Shown: positions 34,494-43,763, numbered from the stretch's first letter. The stretch: 64,000 nt of DNA from Alteromonadaceae bacterium 2753L.S.0a.02 (GCA_007827375.1 VISH01000002.1:1823001-1887000); one strand, 5' to 3'. Numbers and translations are program-made. Notes: generated by a model from the letters alone, not told the origin.

Positions 34494-34749
34494 TATTGAT
34501 TTCGGACTGATAATCTCTTAAAAATTGAAAAAAGCTGAGAATTTGGGTGTTTTGGGTGGTGTCTCTGGTAAAATTATCGCGGTCGACCTCTTGTTTACGG
34601 ATTCTGTTTGAAACTATGAACTGCCAAACTAATCCAATATATGCTGACAAGGCAATAAGACCAGTAATCCAAACCTGAATATTTACGCTATCAGTCGTTT
34701 CCATTTTTATATCCAGCTAAATATGCGGAAAATTTTATAGAAGCTGTGC

Positions 34750-35589
34750 TTATGTTTTCGAGTTGGCATTTTGGGCACCTTTATTTTTTTTACTCTTTAT
34801 CTTCTCAAGAGCCTCCACACAGCTATCCTCGATTTGTTTTGACAGGGAGTAGCTCCCTACGAGGCTAGACTCAATAAATCTAAAGCTCTCACTTGATAGA
34901 TCCCATACTAGTATGTGTTGATTGTATGCCCTCATAAGCACTAGCGGCTTTGTCACACGCTCGGAACTTGTAATTTCTATACCCCTGGAACAATTCGAAA
35001 AACTATGGATTGCGTCGTGGACTGCTAAGCAGAAGCAACACCAGGTCGCGGAGAGTATTGAGCCCAATGCGATAGTTAGAGGGGTAAAATGCAATTTCTT
35101 CTTTATATCGTCATGGGCTTTGACGACGATCAACAGCATAAGAAAAGTGAACAAAATAATGGAATTTGTGAGGAAATCCCAATGAACGGTGTAGTCGGGT
35201 ATATACACAACTTTCTGATAGGCAGTAAACAACAATACTCCGGGCATTATCACTAATGTGATGACGGCAAATACCATTGAAGCGTAAAGTGCTCTAGCTG
35301 TTATAAAATATCGGTTGTTGTCGTCGACCTGTCTGATGAGGCTTTCTAGTAACCCTGACCTAAAGCCGGCGACCATAGCTACGCAGGAGACAAAAACAAA
35401 AATGGCTACGGGAGCCCAATTGAAGGTTTGCCGAAGTTGGTCAGATATGACTGAGGGGACTACGATTAGCGATAAGCCCAGGGTATTAAAAAAAATCAAG
35501 TCGTAGAATATGGAGAAAGTCAGACCAATTGCCACAAAGAGACTGATATAAATTGGTATATTATCTAAATATGGACTTATATTTTTCAT
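34750..35589 (-). CDS. Polytopic membrane protein of unknown function
   Basis: A 279-residue protein with about five to six membrane helices within the first ~190 residues (IYISLFVAIGLTFSIFYDLI, VAIFVFVSCVAMVAGF, SMVFAVITLVIMPGVLLF and others) and a ~85-residue soluble C-terminal tail. I recognise no family. It lies between the integrase gene (20 bases upstream) and the IS66-split membrane protein, in the same orientation, so the two membrane proteins are probably partners carried as cargo of an integrated element. A role in defence or signalling is possible but unsupported. Confidence 0.7.
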   Translation of the reverse strand: MKNISPYLDNIPIYISLFVAIGLTFSIFYDLIFFNTLGLSLIVVPSVISDQLRQTFNWAPVAIFVFVSCVAMVAGFRSGLLESLIRQVDDNNRYFITARALYASMVFAVITLVIMPGVLLFTAYQKVVYIPDYTVHWDFLTNSIILFTFLMLLIVVKAHDDIKKKLHFTPLTIALGSILSATWCCFCLAVHDAIHSFSNCSRGIEITSSERVTKPLVLMRAYNQHILVWDLSSESFRFIESSLVGSYSLSKQIEDSCVEALEKIKSKKNKGAQNANSKT

Positions 35590-35609
35590 TAGATAGTTGT
35601 TCCTAGCTT

Positions 35610-36647
35610 TCAGCTTATGGTACTCAATGGAGAATATAGAACAGCCTCTTGCAAATGTTCTGGTGCTAAATGCGCATAACGCATGGTCATTTTTATATCC
35701 GCATGGCCTAATATTTTCTGAAGGGTGAGGATATTGCCGCCATTCATAACAAAGTGGCTCGCGAATGTGTGTCGCAATACGTGCGAGAGCTGCCCGGCAG
35801 GTAAATCAATATTTAGCTTGTTCTTCACGGTTCGCTTAAACGCACTGTAACCGTTCACGAGTGGCGAGTTGATTTTGATCAGTTTCGCCAGATCGGGGGC
35901 TATTGGCACTGTGCGCACCCTCCCGCTTTTAGTTTTGGCAAAGGTAATCCGGTTGTTTTTCACCTGAGAGGCTTTTAGCGTTGCTGCCTCGCTCCAGCGC
36001 GCGCCAGTGGCCAAACACACTCTCGCAGTAATCCCCGCGTGGCTTCCCCGGCAGTTATCCAAGGCTTCCAGCAATTCTTCTATCTGATTCAGCTCTAAAT
36101 AAGCCAGTTCGGTATCGTCGGTTTTTACCCGTCGAATATCCGCAAAGGGGTTGGGCTGGTGCCATTCTCCAAGCCGCGCCAGCTCGTTGAATAGGGCCTT
36201 GAAGTAAGCCAGATCGTGGTTAACGGTGTTGGGTGAAACTTCAGTAAGGCGGTTGCTGCGAAACCCGGCGTAAAACTTCGGCGATATGGTGGCCGCTACT
36301 GGGTCGCCCATTTCGAGGGCCAGATTCTCTAAATAGGTTTTACGCTGTTCACCGCGCTTTAAGCTTTGGCCGTGCAGTTCCCACCATACATTAATGAGTT
36401 CCGTTAGCCGCCTGTTGTCCCGTTGCCCTTCCTGCCAAGGTTTGCGGTTGGCATGTTCCGCGATGATATACCGCTCAAAGGCGGCCGCTTCGTTCTGAGT
36501 TTTAAAGGTTTTTCTGAATCTCGGGCCATCTCGCCCCGTTGGTCTTACATCTACAAATGGGATCAGACTTTCGGTTTCACAACGAGTTGCCAAGTACCAA
36601 AATCTGAGTGTTTTCCCCAGAAGCGAAGCGTTCCCAGAAGTGGCCAT
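35610..36647 (-). CDS. Tyrosine recombinase, phage/island-type integrase
   Basis: The protein shows an N-terminal SAM-like core-binding region and a C-terminal catalytic domain with Arg in TGARWSEAATL, Lys in KTKSGRVRTVP, the HxxR box LSHVLRHTFASHF, His in LGHADIKMTMRYAH and the nucleophilic Tyr in that motif. Family members begin a few residues before the motif DVRPTGRDG. Here the only in-frame ATG upstream (36647) lies inside a hairpin array, so the true 5' end is unclear and may have been replaced. The gene would serve an element inserted next to tRNA-Asn; the membrane-protein genes follow it. Confidence 0.83.
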   Translation of the reverse strand: MATSGNASLLGKTLRFWYLATRCETESLIPFVDVRPTGRDGPRFRKTFKTQNEAAAFERYIIAEHANRKPWQEGQRDNRRLTELINVWWELHGQSLKRGEQRKTYLENLALEMGDPVAATISPKFYAGFRSNRLTEVSPNTVNHDLAYFKALFNELARLGEWHQPNPFADIRRVKTDDTELAYLELNQIEELLEALDNCRGSHAGITARVCLATGARWSEAATLKASQVKNNRITFAKTKSGRVRTVPIAPDLAKLIKINSPLVNGYSAFKRTVKNKLNIDLPAGQLSHVLRHTFASHFVMNGGNILTLQKILGHADIKMTMRYAHLAPEHLQEAVLYSPLSTIS

Positions 36648-36722
36648 GGCCACGTTCCCAGCAGCCTGCTTTTTGGGCGCCCCGGTTACCACCGAAGGTC
36701 GAACCCAGCCGCCTAAAGCGGC
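36612..36722. repeat. Hairpin array, family A (locus 3, between integrase and SLBB genes)
   Basis: Units include TGGCCATGGCCA and AGCCGCctaaaGCGGCT joined by GTTCCCAGAAG and GTTCCCAGCAG linkers. The array abuts the SLBB stop codon (36722-36724) on one side and runs into the apparent 5' end of the integrase gene on the other. Confidence 0.72.
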
Positions 36723-39259
36723 TATAACTTCCCTATCGCCGCAACCCCCAACGCCGCCTGATACATAATCTGCGTCACGCTGCTCCAAATAGTAAGACGG
36801 TCTACGCGATCGGTATCCAGTGGTACAACAATGGTATCACCGGGGTCGAGAGATTGGCTGCGGCTGCGGAACCAGGCTGAGTTGCTCGGGAGGAAAACGC
36901 GGCCATTGGCTTTTACCACATAGATGCGTTTTTTGTCGGCATTAAATTTGGTGCCGCCAGAGCGGGACACGTAGTCATCGACCGTGAGTTTTTTATCGAA
37001 AAAGTGCGAGGTAGGGAATTGCACTTCACCGACGACAGTGACTGACGGTTTATAGCGGGGCACGTCCAAAGTGTCGCCGTCGACCAGTTGGAAGTCTAGG
37101 GTATCAGGGCTGTCCATAATAGCCGGTAAGTCGATAACCATGCGCCCCAACGCTTTGACACCTTCCAGATTTCGAAGAATTTGCTCGGCTTCTTCCGGGT
37201 CGACTTCTTTTTTAAGTTTGTTGTCTTGGATATTTGCGGCGGCGATATCGGCTTCTATTTTTTCCCTGAGATCCGCCAGGCGTTCAGCTTCCAATTGACG
37301 TAATTCTTCGCGCGAGAACACCGCGCCTTCGGGGTAGGCGTGAGGCGTTAAACCACCGGCACGGTGCAAAACATCCATCAGGGTTTCGCCGGGCAGTATG
37401 GAATAACTGCCGGGGTGCACAACTTCACCCAGTAAGGTTATGGACTCTTTCTTCTGCCAGAGTGGAATTTGTTTTATGCGCAAGGTATCGCCGGCCACCA
37501 AAATGGGATTGTCCAACTGCATATCCAGGTCGATATGCATCACGACGGTGGTTCGCTCCTCATTTAAGTCGTAACGGGTAATTTCCGCAGAATTACCCAG
37601 AGCGCTTTCAGTCAGCCCTCCTGCGAGATTAATCGCATCAACCGAGTCCATGTCTTCGGCGAGGGGGTATTTACCGGGAAATCTCACACTACCGGTTACC
37701 TCAATAATTTTCTGACGTTGATTAATGCTGGCTTGGGTTTTCAAACGGGCCATCAACTCTTCAAGCAATTCGCTGCGATCCGTTTCATAGTCGAACAGAG
37801 TTATGGTATCGCGGGAATCCAAGCGAATATTGTTTTTGCTGTTTGGGTCTGCAAATGCCAATTTGGGTGAAAAGGTGAGCACGTGGATTTTGCGGGTGGA
37901 TTTTTCTTCGCGCTGAATAAGTCCAATTTCAATGTCGGGATTCGCCAGCAGGTCATCGACGTTGGCTACGATATCGGTAAAGCGCATATTGGGTCGCCAG
38001 GCAAACCCGCCAGGACGTTTGACATGGCCGTCCAATTTCACAATATCGCGCATGGTGTCCAGCGTGGAAAAAATCTGTACCACGTCGGCGTCTTTCACTT
38101 TAAATTTGCGACCGGCATTGGTGGAGAGATCGAGATTCACCAGGGTTTTTTCGCCACTTTCTGCCAGGATCCGTTCGATGCGGGATGCGGGCACGAAAGC
38201 TGTGGGCAACAAGCCCCCGGCCAGTTTGAGAACATCGGCCACACTTTGTTCGCGCCGTACTTCATAAATGGCCGGGCGTTTCACTTCGCCCGCAACGCCA
38301 ACTGTTTTTCCAATAGGCGGAATAAAAATAACGTCGCCGGGTAAGAGACGCTGATCGCTACTGGTGTCGCCGTGTAATAACAAATCGTATAAATCCAGGG
38401 TGGTGACGACTTTGCCTTGGCGTTTTAACTGGATATTTCGCAACGAACCAATCTTGGTAATGCCACCGGATGCGAAAATGGCATTGGTCATGGTTGAAAG
38501 GGACCCAACCACATAAGAGCCCGGCACATTGGCCTCACCCAGAACAAAAACACGAATGGTGCGTAGCGAACCCATGGTGATAGAAGCTTTAACACCAATC
38601 ATTTGCTGGCTGACAACTTCCTCAATTTTGGCGGCAACTTTAGAGAACGACAGCCCTGCGAGTGTTACCGGGCCGATATTGGGGAACATAACCTGGCCAT
38701 CGCGATCGATTGCGAGGGTGTAGGTATCATTTTCTTTACCGTACAACTGAATAATTAGGGAATCGCCAGGGCCAAGCACGTAATCCGCGGGAATAGGGAT
38801 GTCAGTCGCTGGGGAAAATGTATCTGCTCCGAACTGAAAAATGTCGTAGCCGAATAATTCAAGTTTTTCATTGAGCGCATCGCTTTCTTTATCTTCCTTG
38901 AGGCTCAATTCATCAACCGCCAGTTGCGCGGTTTCTTCAACCTGGGACTCTTCGTTTTGTTTTTGCAACAAACTCTGGCGATCTCGTGGTCCGGACACTT
39001 GATCTGTGGCTTGTTGGCTCTCTACGCCTTGGCCCGTGCTGTTCAGCAGGCCCTCAAAATCTTTGAGATTAATACCCATGGAGCGCGCCAGCGCTTGCTG
39101 TTCTGCGGGTGACAAGCGCTTAAATTTTTCGATTTGTTCGGGTGTCGGCGTGAAGCCCAATCCTTGTGCCTGAGATTCGTTGGCTCCAAGTAGGCTGATG
39201 CTCAACAGGGTGAGAGCGAGGCAGGCACAAAGGTGTTTTCCTAGTTGTGTGAAACGCAT
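36722..39259 (-). CDS. Polysaccharide export outer-membrane protein with multiple SLBB domains (Wza-like)
   Basis: An 845-residue exported protein: signal peptide (residues ~1-31, cleaved near SQAQG, no lipobox Cys), a Poly_export domain at ~155-235 (DYVLGPGDSLIIQLYGKEND) and at least four SLBB repeats (e.g. RVFVLGEANVPGSYVVG, TVGVAGEVKRPAIYEV, IEVTGSVRFPGKYPLA, ITLLGEVVHPGSYSILPG, VTVVGEVQFPTSHFF). It is longer than Wza (~380 residues) and resembles the multi-SLBB secretins of exopolysaccharide systems. It would form the outer-membrane exit channel. The Wzi-like gene lies 38 bases upstream, so both are one operon. Confidence 0.9.
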   Translation of the reverse strand: MRFTQLGKHLCACLALTLLSISLLGANESQAQGLGFTPTPEQIEKFKRLSPAEQQALARSMGINLKDFEGLLNSTGQGVESQQATDQVSGPRDRQSLLQKQNEESQVEETAQLAVDELSLKEDKESDALNEKLELFGYDIFQFGADTFSPATDIPIPADYVLGPGDSLIIQLYGKENDTYTLAIDRDGQVMFPNIGPVTLAGLSFSKVAAKIEEVVSQQMIGVKASITMGSLRTIRVFVLGEANVPGSYVVGSLSTMTNAIFASGGITKIGSLRNIQLKRQGKVVTTLDLYDLLLHGDTSSDQRLLPGDVIFIPPIGKTVGVAGEVKRPAIYEVRREQSVADVLKLAGGLLPTAFVPASRIERILAESGEKTLVNLDLSTNAGRKFKVKDADVVQIFSTLDTMRDIVKLDGHVKRPGGFAWRPNMRFTDIVANVDDLLANPDIEIGLIQREEKSTRKIHVLTFSPKLAFADPNSKNNIRLDSRDTITLFDYETDRSELLEELMARLKTQASINQRQKIIEVTGSVRFPGKYPLAEDMDSVDAINLAGGLTESALGNSAEITRYDLNEERTTVVMHIDLDMQLDNPILVAGDTLRIKQIPLWQKKESITLLGEVVHPGSYSILPGETLMDVLHRAGGLTPHAYPEGAVFSREELRQLEAERLADLREKIEADIAAANIQDNKLKKEVDPEEAEQILRNLEGVKALGRMVIDLPAIMDSPDTLDFQLVDGDTLDVPRYKPSVTVVGEVQFPTSHFFDKKLTVDDYVSRSGGTKFNADKKRIYVVKANGRVFLPSNSAWFRSRSQSLDPGDTIVVPLDTDRVDRLTIWSSVTQIMYQAALGVAAIGKL

Positions 39260-39297
39260 TGAAGATATAATTTCCGTGCTGATTGAGTTTGTGTAAT

Positions 39298-40710
39298 TTA
39301 AAAGCTGATATTGAACTGGACGTATCCGCCACTCGAAATTGTTTTGTTTCTAAGTGCTATATCTTTGTTGTAATGAGTCGCTCCTGCTTCCACCTGCAGC
39401 CAGTCGGTGACTGGCAATTTATAATTAGCGCGGTAGAAGCTCACTTCGACATAGTCGCTGGAATAAAAGTTCGCTCCGGTGTCAGGCTGGGTATTATCGT
39501 CATTTAGCTTTACCTTGCCTAGTCGCCAGCCAATCTGGTGTCCATTGGAGAGGTAATGCTCTGCTAATAAGGTTACAGCAGATGCTGCTGTGTCAAATGA
39601 ACTTCCTAAGGCGCGCTCGTGTTGGCGGTAGCCATTCTGATAATAGTGGTGATCGTAAAATGAATTGCCGTTGTTTGAATTGTCGTTAAACTCCAGCGCG
39701 ATACGGCTGTTGGTGCCGCCAAGCATGGCCGCTACTTCCAAGCCATAGGTGTTGGCATGAAGTTGTGGTGATTGGCGCGTGCAGGTTTTTTGCTGGTAGA
39801 GCCCCATCTGCAGGCCACCAAAATTATGCCCCAGGCGCCAATCGAAACTGCAGAGTCGGTAGCTTTCCTTCTTAAGTGGTGGATCGCTTTCTTCCTGTTT
39901 GGGGGCTTCGCCTCCCCAAATCTGAGTGCCAGAAATGCCCAGTTCCAAGAAGCGCCAGGGTTTCACCGTTAGCCGGGCACCGCTGAACCAGGGTCTTTCA
40001 ATAAAACGCTTTTTTTCAAGCATACCGCTAAACAGCGTGATGTCCCAGGCGACACTGCGCGTCCAATCTCCTGAGTGCGCGGCGGTATCTTTGCGCTGTA
40101 CGAAAATGCTGGGTACAGGCCGCCCATTGTGGCTAAGGATCATGCTGTTCTGCCAGCCTGGCCCCCACCAACGGTTTTGCGCGCCGATGCCAAACACCCA
40201 GTTGCCTAAAGTACTGGCCAAATAGGAGCCGTCGTAGCGGTATTTGTAGCCATCAATGGGATCGTAGAGGAAAGATTTTTGCAAATTCAGCGCAAGTTGC
40301 TCACTGGTGAAGGTGGCGCCGGTTACGGCTTCTGCCTGTTCGTTGCTGTCTGTTGAAAAATCGCCAAACGCGCCTGGGTGCGAGGCGCCATGAACGCTTA
40401 CATTAATCTCATTGGTGCGCATGGCTTGTTTTAAGGCGTGGCGTAAATAGCGGTAAGACCAGAGTTCAGTTTCGTTAAGATCTTCGGCCTTAAGATTATC
40501 CAGGCCACTTTTTATACCGCTCCACATCATTGGCCAGCTGGACAGCGGTAACTTAAGTTTTCCTGAATCGTTCAACACCAGCAAGTGGTGACGGGTACGC
40601 TCATCGCCAGCGTCTACCCAGGGGGTAGCGAAGGAGTGGTGGGGAGCGGTGAGGGGCAAGAAGACAACTGCCCATGGGATTAAGCGTTTGGTGACCAAGT
40701 ATGTCCGCAA
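39298..40710 (-). CDS. Wzi-like capsule assembly outer-membrane protein
   Basis: A 470-residue exported protein (signal peptide to about residue 28) with a Wzi-type beta-barrel layout: WVDAGDERTRHHLLVLNDSG and KLPLSSWPMMW near the N terminus, the conserved FGIGAQNRWWGPGWQNSMILS and GRPVPSIFVQRK in the middle, and a C-terminal barrel strand ending in Phe (GGYVQFNISF). Wzi is a lectin-like barrel that anchors capsule polysaccharide at the surface. It is the first gene of the operon with the SLBB exporter, matching a capsule locus. Confidence 0.9.
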   Translation of the reverse strand: MRTYLVTKRLIPWAVVFLPLTAPHHSFATPWVDAGDERTRHHLLVLNDSGKLKLPLSSWPMMWSGIKSGLDNLKAEDLNETELWSYRYLRHALKQAMRTNEINVSVHGASHPGAFGDFSTDSNEQAEAVTGATFTSEQLALNLQKSFLYDPIDGYKYRYDGSYLASTLGNWVFGIGAQNRWWGPGWQNSMILSHNGRPVPSIFVQRKDTAAHSGDWTRSVAWDITLFSGMLEKKRFIERPWFSGARLTVKPWRFLELGISGTQIWGGEAPKQEESDPPLKKESYRLCSFDWRLGHNFGGLQMGLYQQKTCTRQSPQLHANTYGLEVAAMLGGTNSRIALEFNDNSNNGNSFYDHHYYQNGYRQHERALGSSFDTAASAVTLLAEHYLSNGHQIGWRLGKVKLNDDNTQPDTGANFYSSDYVEVSFYRANYKLPVTDWLQVEAGATHYNKDIALRNKTISSGGYVQFNISF

Positions 40711-40952
40711 AACCTGCAGAGCCCCCTGAAAATGCCGGTTCGGAAAGAGTGCAGCATATTAAGGGCTTTTGCCGGCCAGTCAACGGCAGATTACAAAATC
40801 GTTGCATTCCCCAAGAAGCCCCCAGGAGTTTTAGACTTGTGACCGTCATGCCGATATAATGCGCGGCCTTTTTATTTACGCGCGGTATGGCAACATGCCC
40901 CTTCGACAAATTCACGTGGCCTTTGGTAGGGGTCACCACTGAGGATAAAACT

Positions 40953-42869
40953 ATGCCTGTTATTACTCTTCCCGACGGTTCCAAACGCGAGTTCGCCAAT
41001 TCAGTTTCTATTATTGATGTCGCTACCGAAATCGGCCCAGGGCTGGCCAAAGCCACCATTGCTGGTTTAATCAATGGTGAGCCGGCTGATGCTACCGATC
41101 TTATCGAACAGGATGCCGAACTGACCATCGTAACTCCCAAAGACGAGTTGGGCTTGGAAGTATTGCGGCACTCATGTGCGCATTTGTTAGGTCATGCGTT
41201 GAAACAATTGTGGCCCGACGCCAAAATGGCCATCGGCCCGGTGATTGAGAACGGCTTTTATTACGATGTGGATATGGAACACCGGCTCAGCGACGAAGAC
41301 CTTGCAGAGCTGGAAAAGCGCATGCTCGAGTTGGCCAATAAAGATTACGACGTAATAAAGAAGAAAGTCAGTTGGCAGGAAGCGCTGGATGTGTTCAAGG
41401 TACGCGGTGAAACCTATAAACAGGAAATCCTTGAACGCGATATCGATCCTTCCGATCACCCTGGTTTGTATCACCACGAAGAGTACATCGACATGTGCCG
41501 TGGGCCCCATGTGCCCAACATGCGCTTTTGCCACTACTTCAAGCTTATGCGGGTTTCCGGGGCCTACTGGCGTGGTGATTCCAACAATAAGCAGTTACAA
41601 CGTATCTATGGCACGGCATGGGCCAATAAAAAAGACCTCAAAGCCCACTTGAATCGCCTTGCCGAGGCGGAAAAGCGGGATCACCGTAAACTCGCCAAGA
41701 AATTCAACCTGTTCCACCTGCAGGAAGAAGCGCCGGGTATGGTGTTCTGGCACCCCAAAGGCTGGACAATATACACAGCCATTGAACAGTACATGCGCCA
41801 GGTGCAGCGTGAAAACGGCTATCAGGAAATAAAAACTCCGCAGGTGGTGGATCGCAGCTTGTGGGAAAAATCCGGGCATTGGGACAAATTCCGCGATGAT
41901 ATGTTTACGGTGGAATCGGAATCCCGCGATTACGCAGTTAAGCCTATGAACTGCCCGTGCCATATTCAGGTATTCAACCAGGGTCTGCGCAGTCATAAAG
42001 AGCTGCCCTTACGTTTGGCGGAATTTGGCTCGTGCCATCGCAACGAAGCTTCGGGTACCCTGCAAGGCATAATGCGCGTGCGCGCTTTCGTGCAGGATGA
42101 TGCGCATATATTTTGTTCTGAAGAAATGATTCAGGATGAGGTCTCCATTTTCACCGATTTACTTTATAAGGTTTACGCCGATTTCGGTTTCGATGAAGTG
42201 ATTATTCGTCTTTCAACCCGTCCGGAAAAACGGGTCGGCAGCGATGAGGTGTGGGATAAGGCCGAAAAAGCCTTGGCGGATGCGCTTCAGGCAAAAGGGC
42301 TGGATTACAAGGTATTACCGGGCGAGGGCGCATTCTACGGCCCTAAAATCGAGTTTTCCCTCAAAGATTGCATTGGTCGGGTGTGGCAGTGCGGAACCAT
42401 TCAGGTGGACTTCTCCATGCCGGGGCGGTTGGATGCACAATTTGTGGCCGAAGATGGCTCTCGGCAGACTCCGGTAATGCTGCACCGTGCAATATTGGGT
42501 TCCTTCGAGCGATTCATCGGTATTTTGATCGAAAACTTCGAGGGAGCCTTCCCTCCGTGGCTGGCTCCGGAACAGGCTGTGGTTCTCAATATTACCGATA
42601 ATCAGGCCCATTACGCCCAAAAAGTCGAGAAATCCCTACAAAACAAAGGCTTCCGGGTGGTTTCCGACTTGAGAAATGAAAAAATCGGCTTTAAAATCCG
42701 CGAGCACACCATCCAGAAGGTTCCCTACCTGCTCGTTGTTGGCGATCAGGAAATGGAGAGCAACAGCGTCGCGGTGCGAACCCGCGAAGGCAAAGACCTG
42801 GGAACATACTCCGTTGACGACTTTGCTACACTCTTGGCAGACGCCGTCGCCAAGCGTGGCCGGGCGTAG
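40953..42869 (+). CDS. thrS: Threonyl-tRNA synthetase
   Basis: A 638-residue class II synthetase with the expected domain order: TGS (MPVITLPDGSKREF), editing domain with HSCAHLLGHAL and a second CRGPHV motif, catalytic core (MNCPCHIQVF, RLAEFGSCHRNEASG, GPKIEF, HRAILGSFERFIGIL) and C-terminal anticodon-binding domain (PYLLVVGDQEME). The ATG at 40953 follows GAGGATAAAACT and gives the conserved N terminus; an earlier in-frame ATG at 40887 is rejected. It leads the thrS-infC-rpmI-rplT-pheST-ihfA block, 61 bases before infC. Confidence 0.97.
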   Translation: MPVITLPDGSKREFANSVSIIDVATEIGPGLAKATIAGLINGEPADATDLIEQDAELTIVTPKDELGLEVLRHSCAHLLGHALKQLWPDAKMAIGPVIENGFYYDVDMEHRLSDEDLAELEKRMLELANKDYDVIKKKVSWQEALDVFKVRGETYKQEILERDIDPSDHPGLYHHEEYIDMCRGPHVPNMRFCHYFKLMRVSGAYWRGDSNNKQLQRIYGTAWANKKDLKAHLNRLAEAEKRDHRKLAKKFNLFHLQEEAPGMVFWHPKGWTIYTAIEQYMRQVQRENGYQEIKTPQVVDRSLWEKSGHWDKFRDDMFTVESESRDYAVKPMNCPCHIQVFNQGLRSHKELPLRLAEFGSCHRNEASGTLQGIMRVRAFVQDDAHIFCSEEMIQDEVSIFTDLLYKVYADFGFDEVIIRLSTRPEKRVGSDEVWDKAEKALADALQAKGLDYKVLPGEGAFYGPKIEFSLKDCIGRVWQCGTIQVDFSMPGRLDAQFVAEDGSRQTPVMLHRAILGSFERFIGILIENFEGAFPPWLAPEQAVVLNITDNQAHYAQKVEKSLQNKGFRVVSDLRNEKIGFKIREHTIQKVPYLLVVGDQEMESNSVAVRTREGKDLGTYSVDDFATLLADAVAKRGRA

Positions 42870-42930
42870 TTTACGCCCGAAAAACCAGCGGGGACTGGAT
42901 ATCTATTAAATTGAAGAGGAGAGATGCACC

Positions 42931-43473
42931 ATTAACAATCGTGACACTGCCAAAGGGCGTTCTAAGAAAGCGGCTATTAACGACCAAATTGAAGCCAAAG
43001 AAGTACGCCTTATCGGCGCAGATGGACAGCAAGTAGGCATAGTATCCATCACCGACGCGCTGGAAGCGGCGCAAACTGCAAGTCTCGACCTGGTGGAAAT
43101 TGCATCAGAAGCGGAACCGGTAGTTTGCAAGATCATGGATTACGGGAAGCATCTCTTCGAGCTGAAAAAGCAGAAAGCGGCAGCCAAGAAGAAGCAAAAG
43201 CAACAGCAAGTTAAAGAAATGAAGTTTCGCCCCGGTACCGAAGAGGGCGACTACAAAGTAAAATTGCGCAATCTGGAGCGCTTCATAGAGCACGGCGACA
43301 AAGCCAAAGTTTCACTCCGCTATCGCGGCCGTGAAATGGCCCACCAGGAACTGGGCATGGAAATGATGAAGCGCATCGAAGTCGATTTGGAAGAAATCGC
43401 AACTGTCGAACAGTACCCAAAGATGGAAGGGCGGCAGTTGATAATGGTTTTAGCCCCTAGAAAGCGAAAGTAA
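42931..43473 (+). CDS. infC: Translation initiation factor IF-3 (ATT start)
   Basis: Reading from ATT at 42931 gives a 180-residue IF-3 (start NNRDTAKGRSKKAAINDQI; then IGADGQQVGIVS, VCKIMDYGKHLFELKKQ, the lysine-rich linker and KFRPGTEEGDYKVKL, ending LIMVLAPRKRK). A strong ribosome site (AGGAGA) lies upstream of the ATT. IF-3 discriminates against non-standard starts, and ATT use is the known autoregulation device of infC. An ATG-only reading from 43093 would miss 54 residues. The stop codon sits in the loop of a 16-bp palindrome. Confidence 0.96.
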   Translation: MNNRDTAKGRSKKAAINDQIEAKEVRLIGADGQQVGIVSITDALEAAQTASLDLVEIASEAEPVVCKIMDYGKHLFELKKQKAAAKKKQKQQQVKEMKFRPGTEEGDYKVKLRNLERFIEHGDKAKVSLRYRGREMAHQELGMEMMKRIEVDLEEIATVEQYPKMEGRQLIMVLAPRKRK

Positions 43474-43489
43474 TTTCGCTTTCTAGGGG
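43454..43489. repeat. Gene-end palindrome spanning the infC stop codon
   Basis: CCCCTAGAAAGCGAAA (43454-43469, inside infC) is followed by GTAA and its exact reverse complement (43474-43489). The stop TAA is in the 4-base loop. The stem has 16 perfect pairs and is followed at once by a family A hairpin array. Confidence 0.92.
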
Positions 43490-43614
43490 GGAGCGGCCGC
43501 AAGCGGCCTCCTAGGAGAGAGCGAAGCGAACGTTCCTAGAAGGGCGAAGCCCGTGCCCAGAAGCCACGAAAGTGGCGTTCCCAGAAGCGTGCTTGCACGC
43601 GCTCCGGCGACAAA
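43490..43614. repeat. Hairpin array, family A (locus 4, between infC and rpmI)
   Basis: Units with stems CGGCCGcaaGCGGC, GGCgaaGCCC, CCACgaaaGTGG and CGTGCttGCACG are joined by linkers TTCCTAGAAG, TGCCCAGAAG and GTTCCCAGAAG. It interrupts the infC-rpmI spacing of an otherwise standard ribosomal operon, so it must be transcribed with it or separate two transcripts. Confidence 0.85.
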
Positions 43615-43763
43615 GAATCCACCATTCTCGCAGTTCGCGGGAAGGTTGATACAACGCAAGCCCTAAAAAGTTTGCGATAATCGAGCCTTCAGGCTTTTTA
43701 GCTGCCTAGTTGGCTCCAAAAGTAAAACTCTGGGTAATTCGTTGCCCTCATTGGAGAAGTAAA

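Larger units (their letters stand above)
31686..34704 (-). pseudogene. Membrane-anchored coiled-coil protein gene split by IS66 (otherwise intact)
   Basis: The N-terminal 73 codons (34704-34486; METTDSVNIQVWITGL...) end at the IS66 target duplication and the remaining 175 codons resume in the same frame at 32213. Removing the IS and one 8-bp repeat joins ...SEINRLN to NLLSKTETT... and gives a 248-residue protein with one N-terminal membrane helix and a long helical cytoplasmic part. No family is recognised. It lies 45 bases downstream of the polytopic membrane protein gene (34750-35589), probably as an operon. The insertion separates the membrane anchor from the rest, so the protein is presumably lost. 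Confidence 0.85.

Noticed and set aside
36640..36722. Possible attR copy of the tRNA-Asn 3' end (tcgaacccagc versus tcgagcccagc)
   Set aside because: Only about 10 of 11 bases match and the segment is explained by the hairpin array linkers; real att copies are longer and exact.
36648..36788. Extra N-terminal codons of the integrase frame
   Set aside because: They run through the hairpin array into the end of the SLBB gene and have no integrase similarity.
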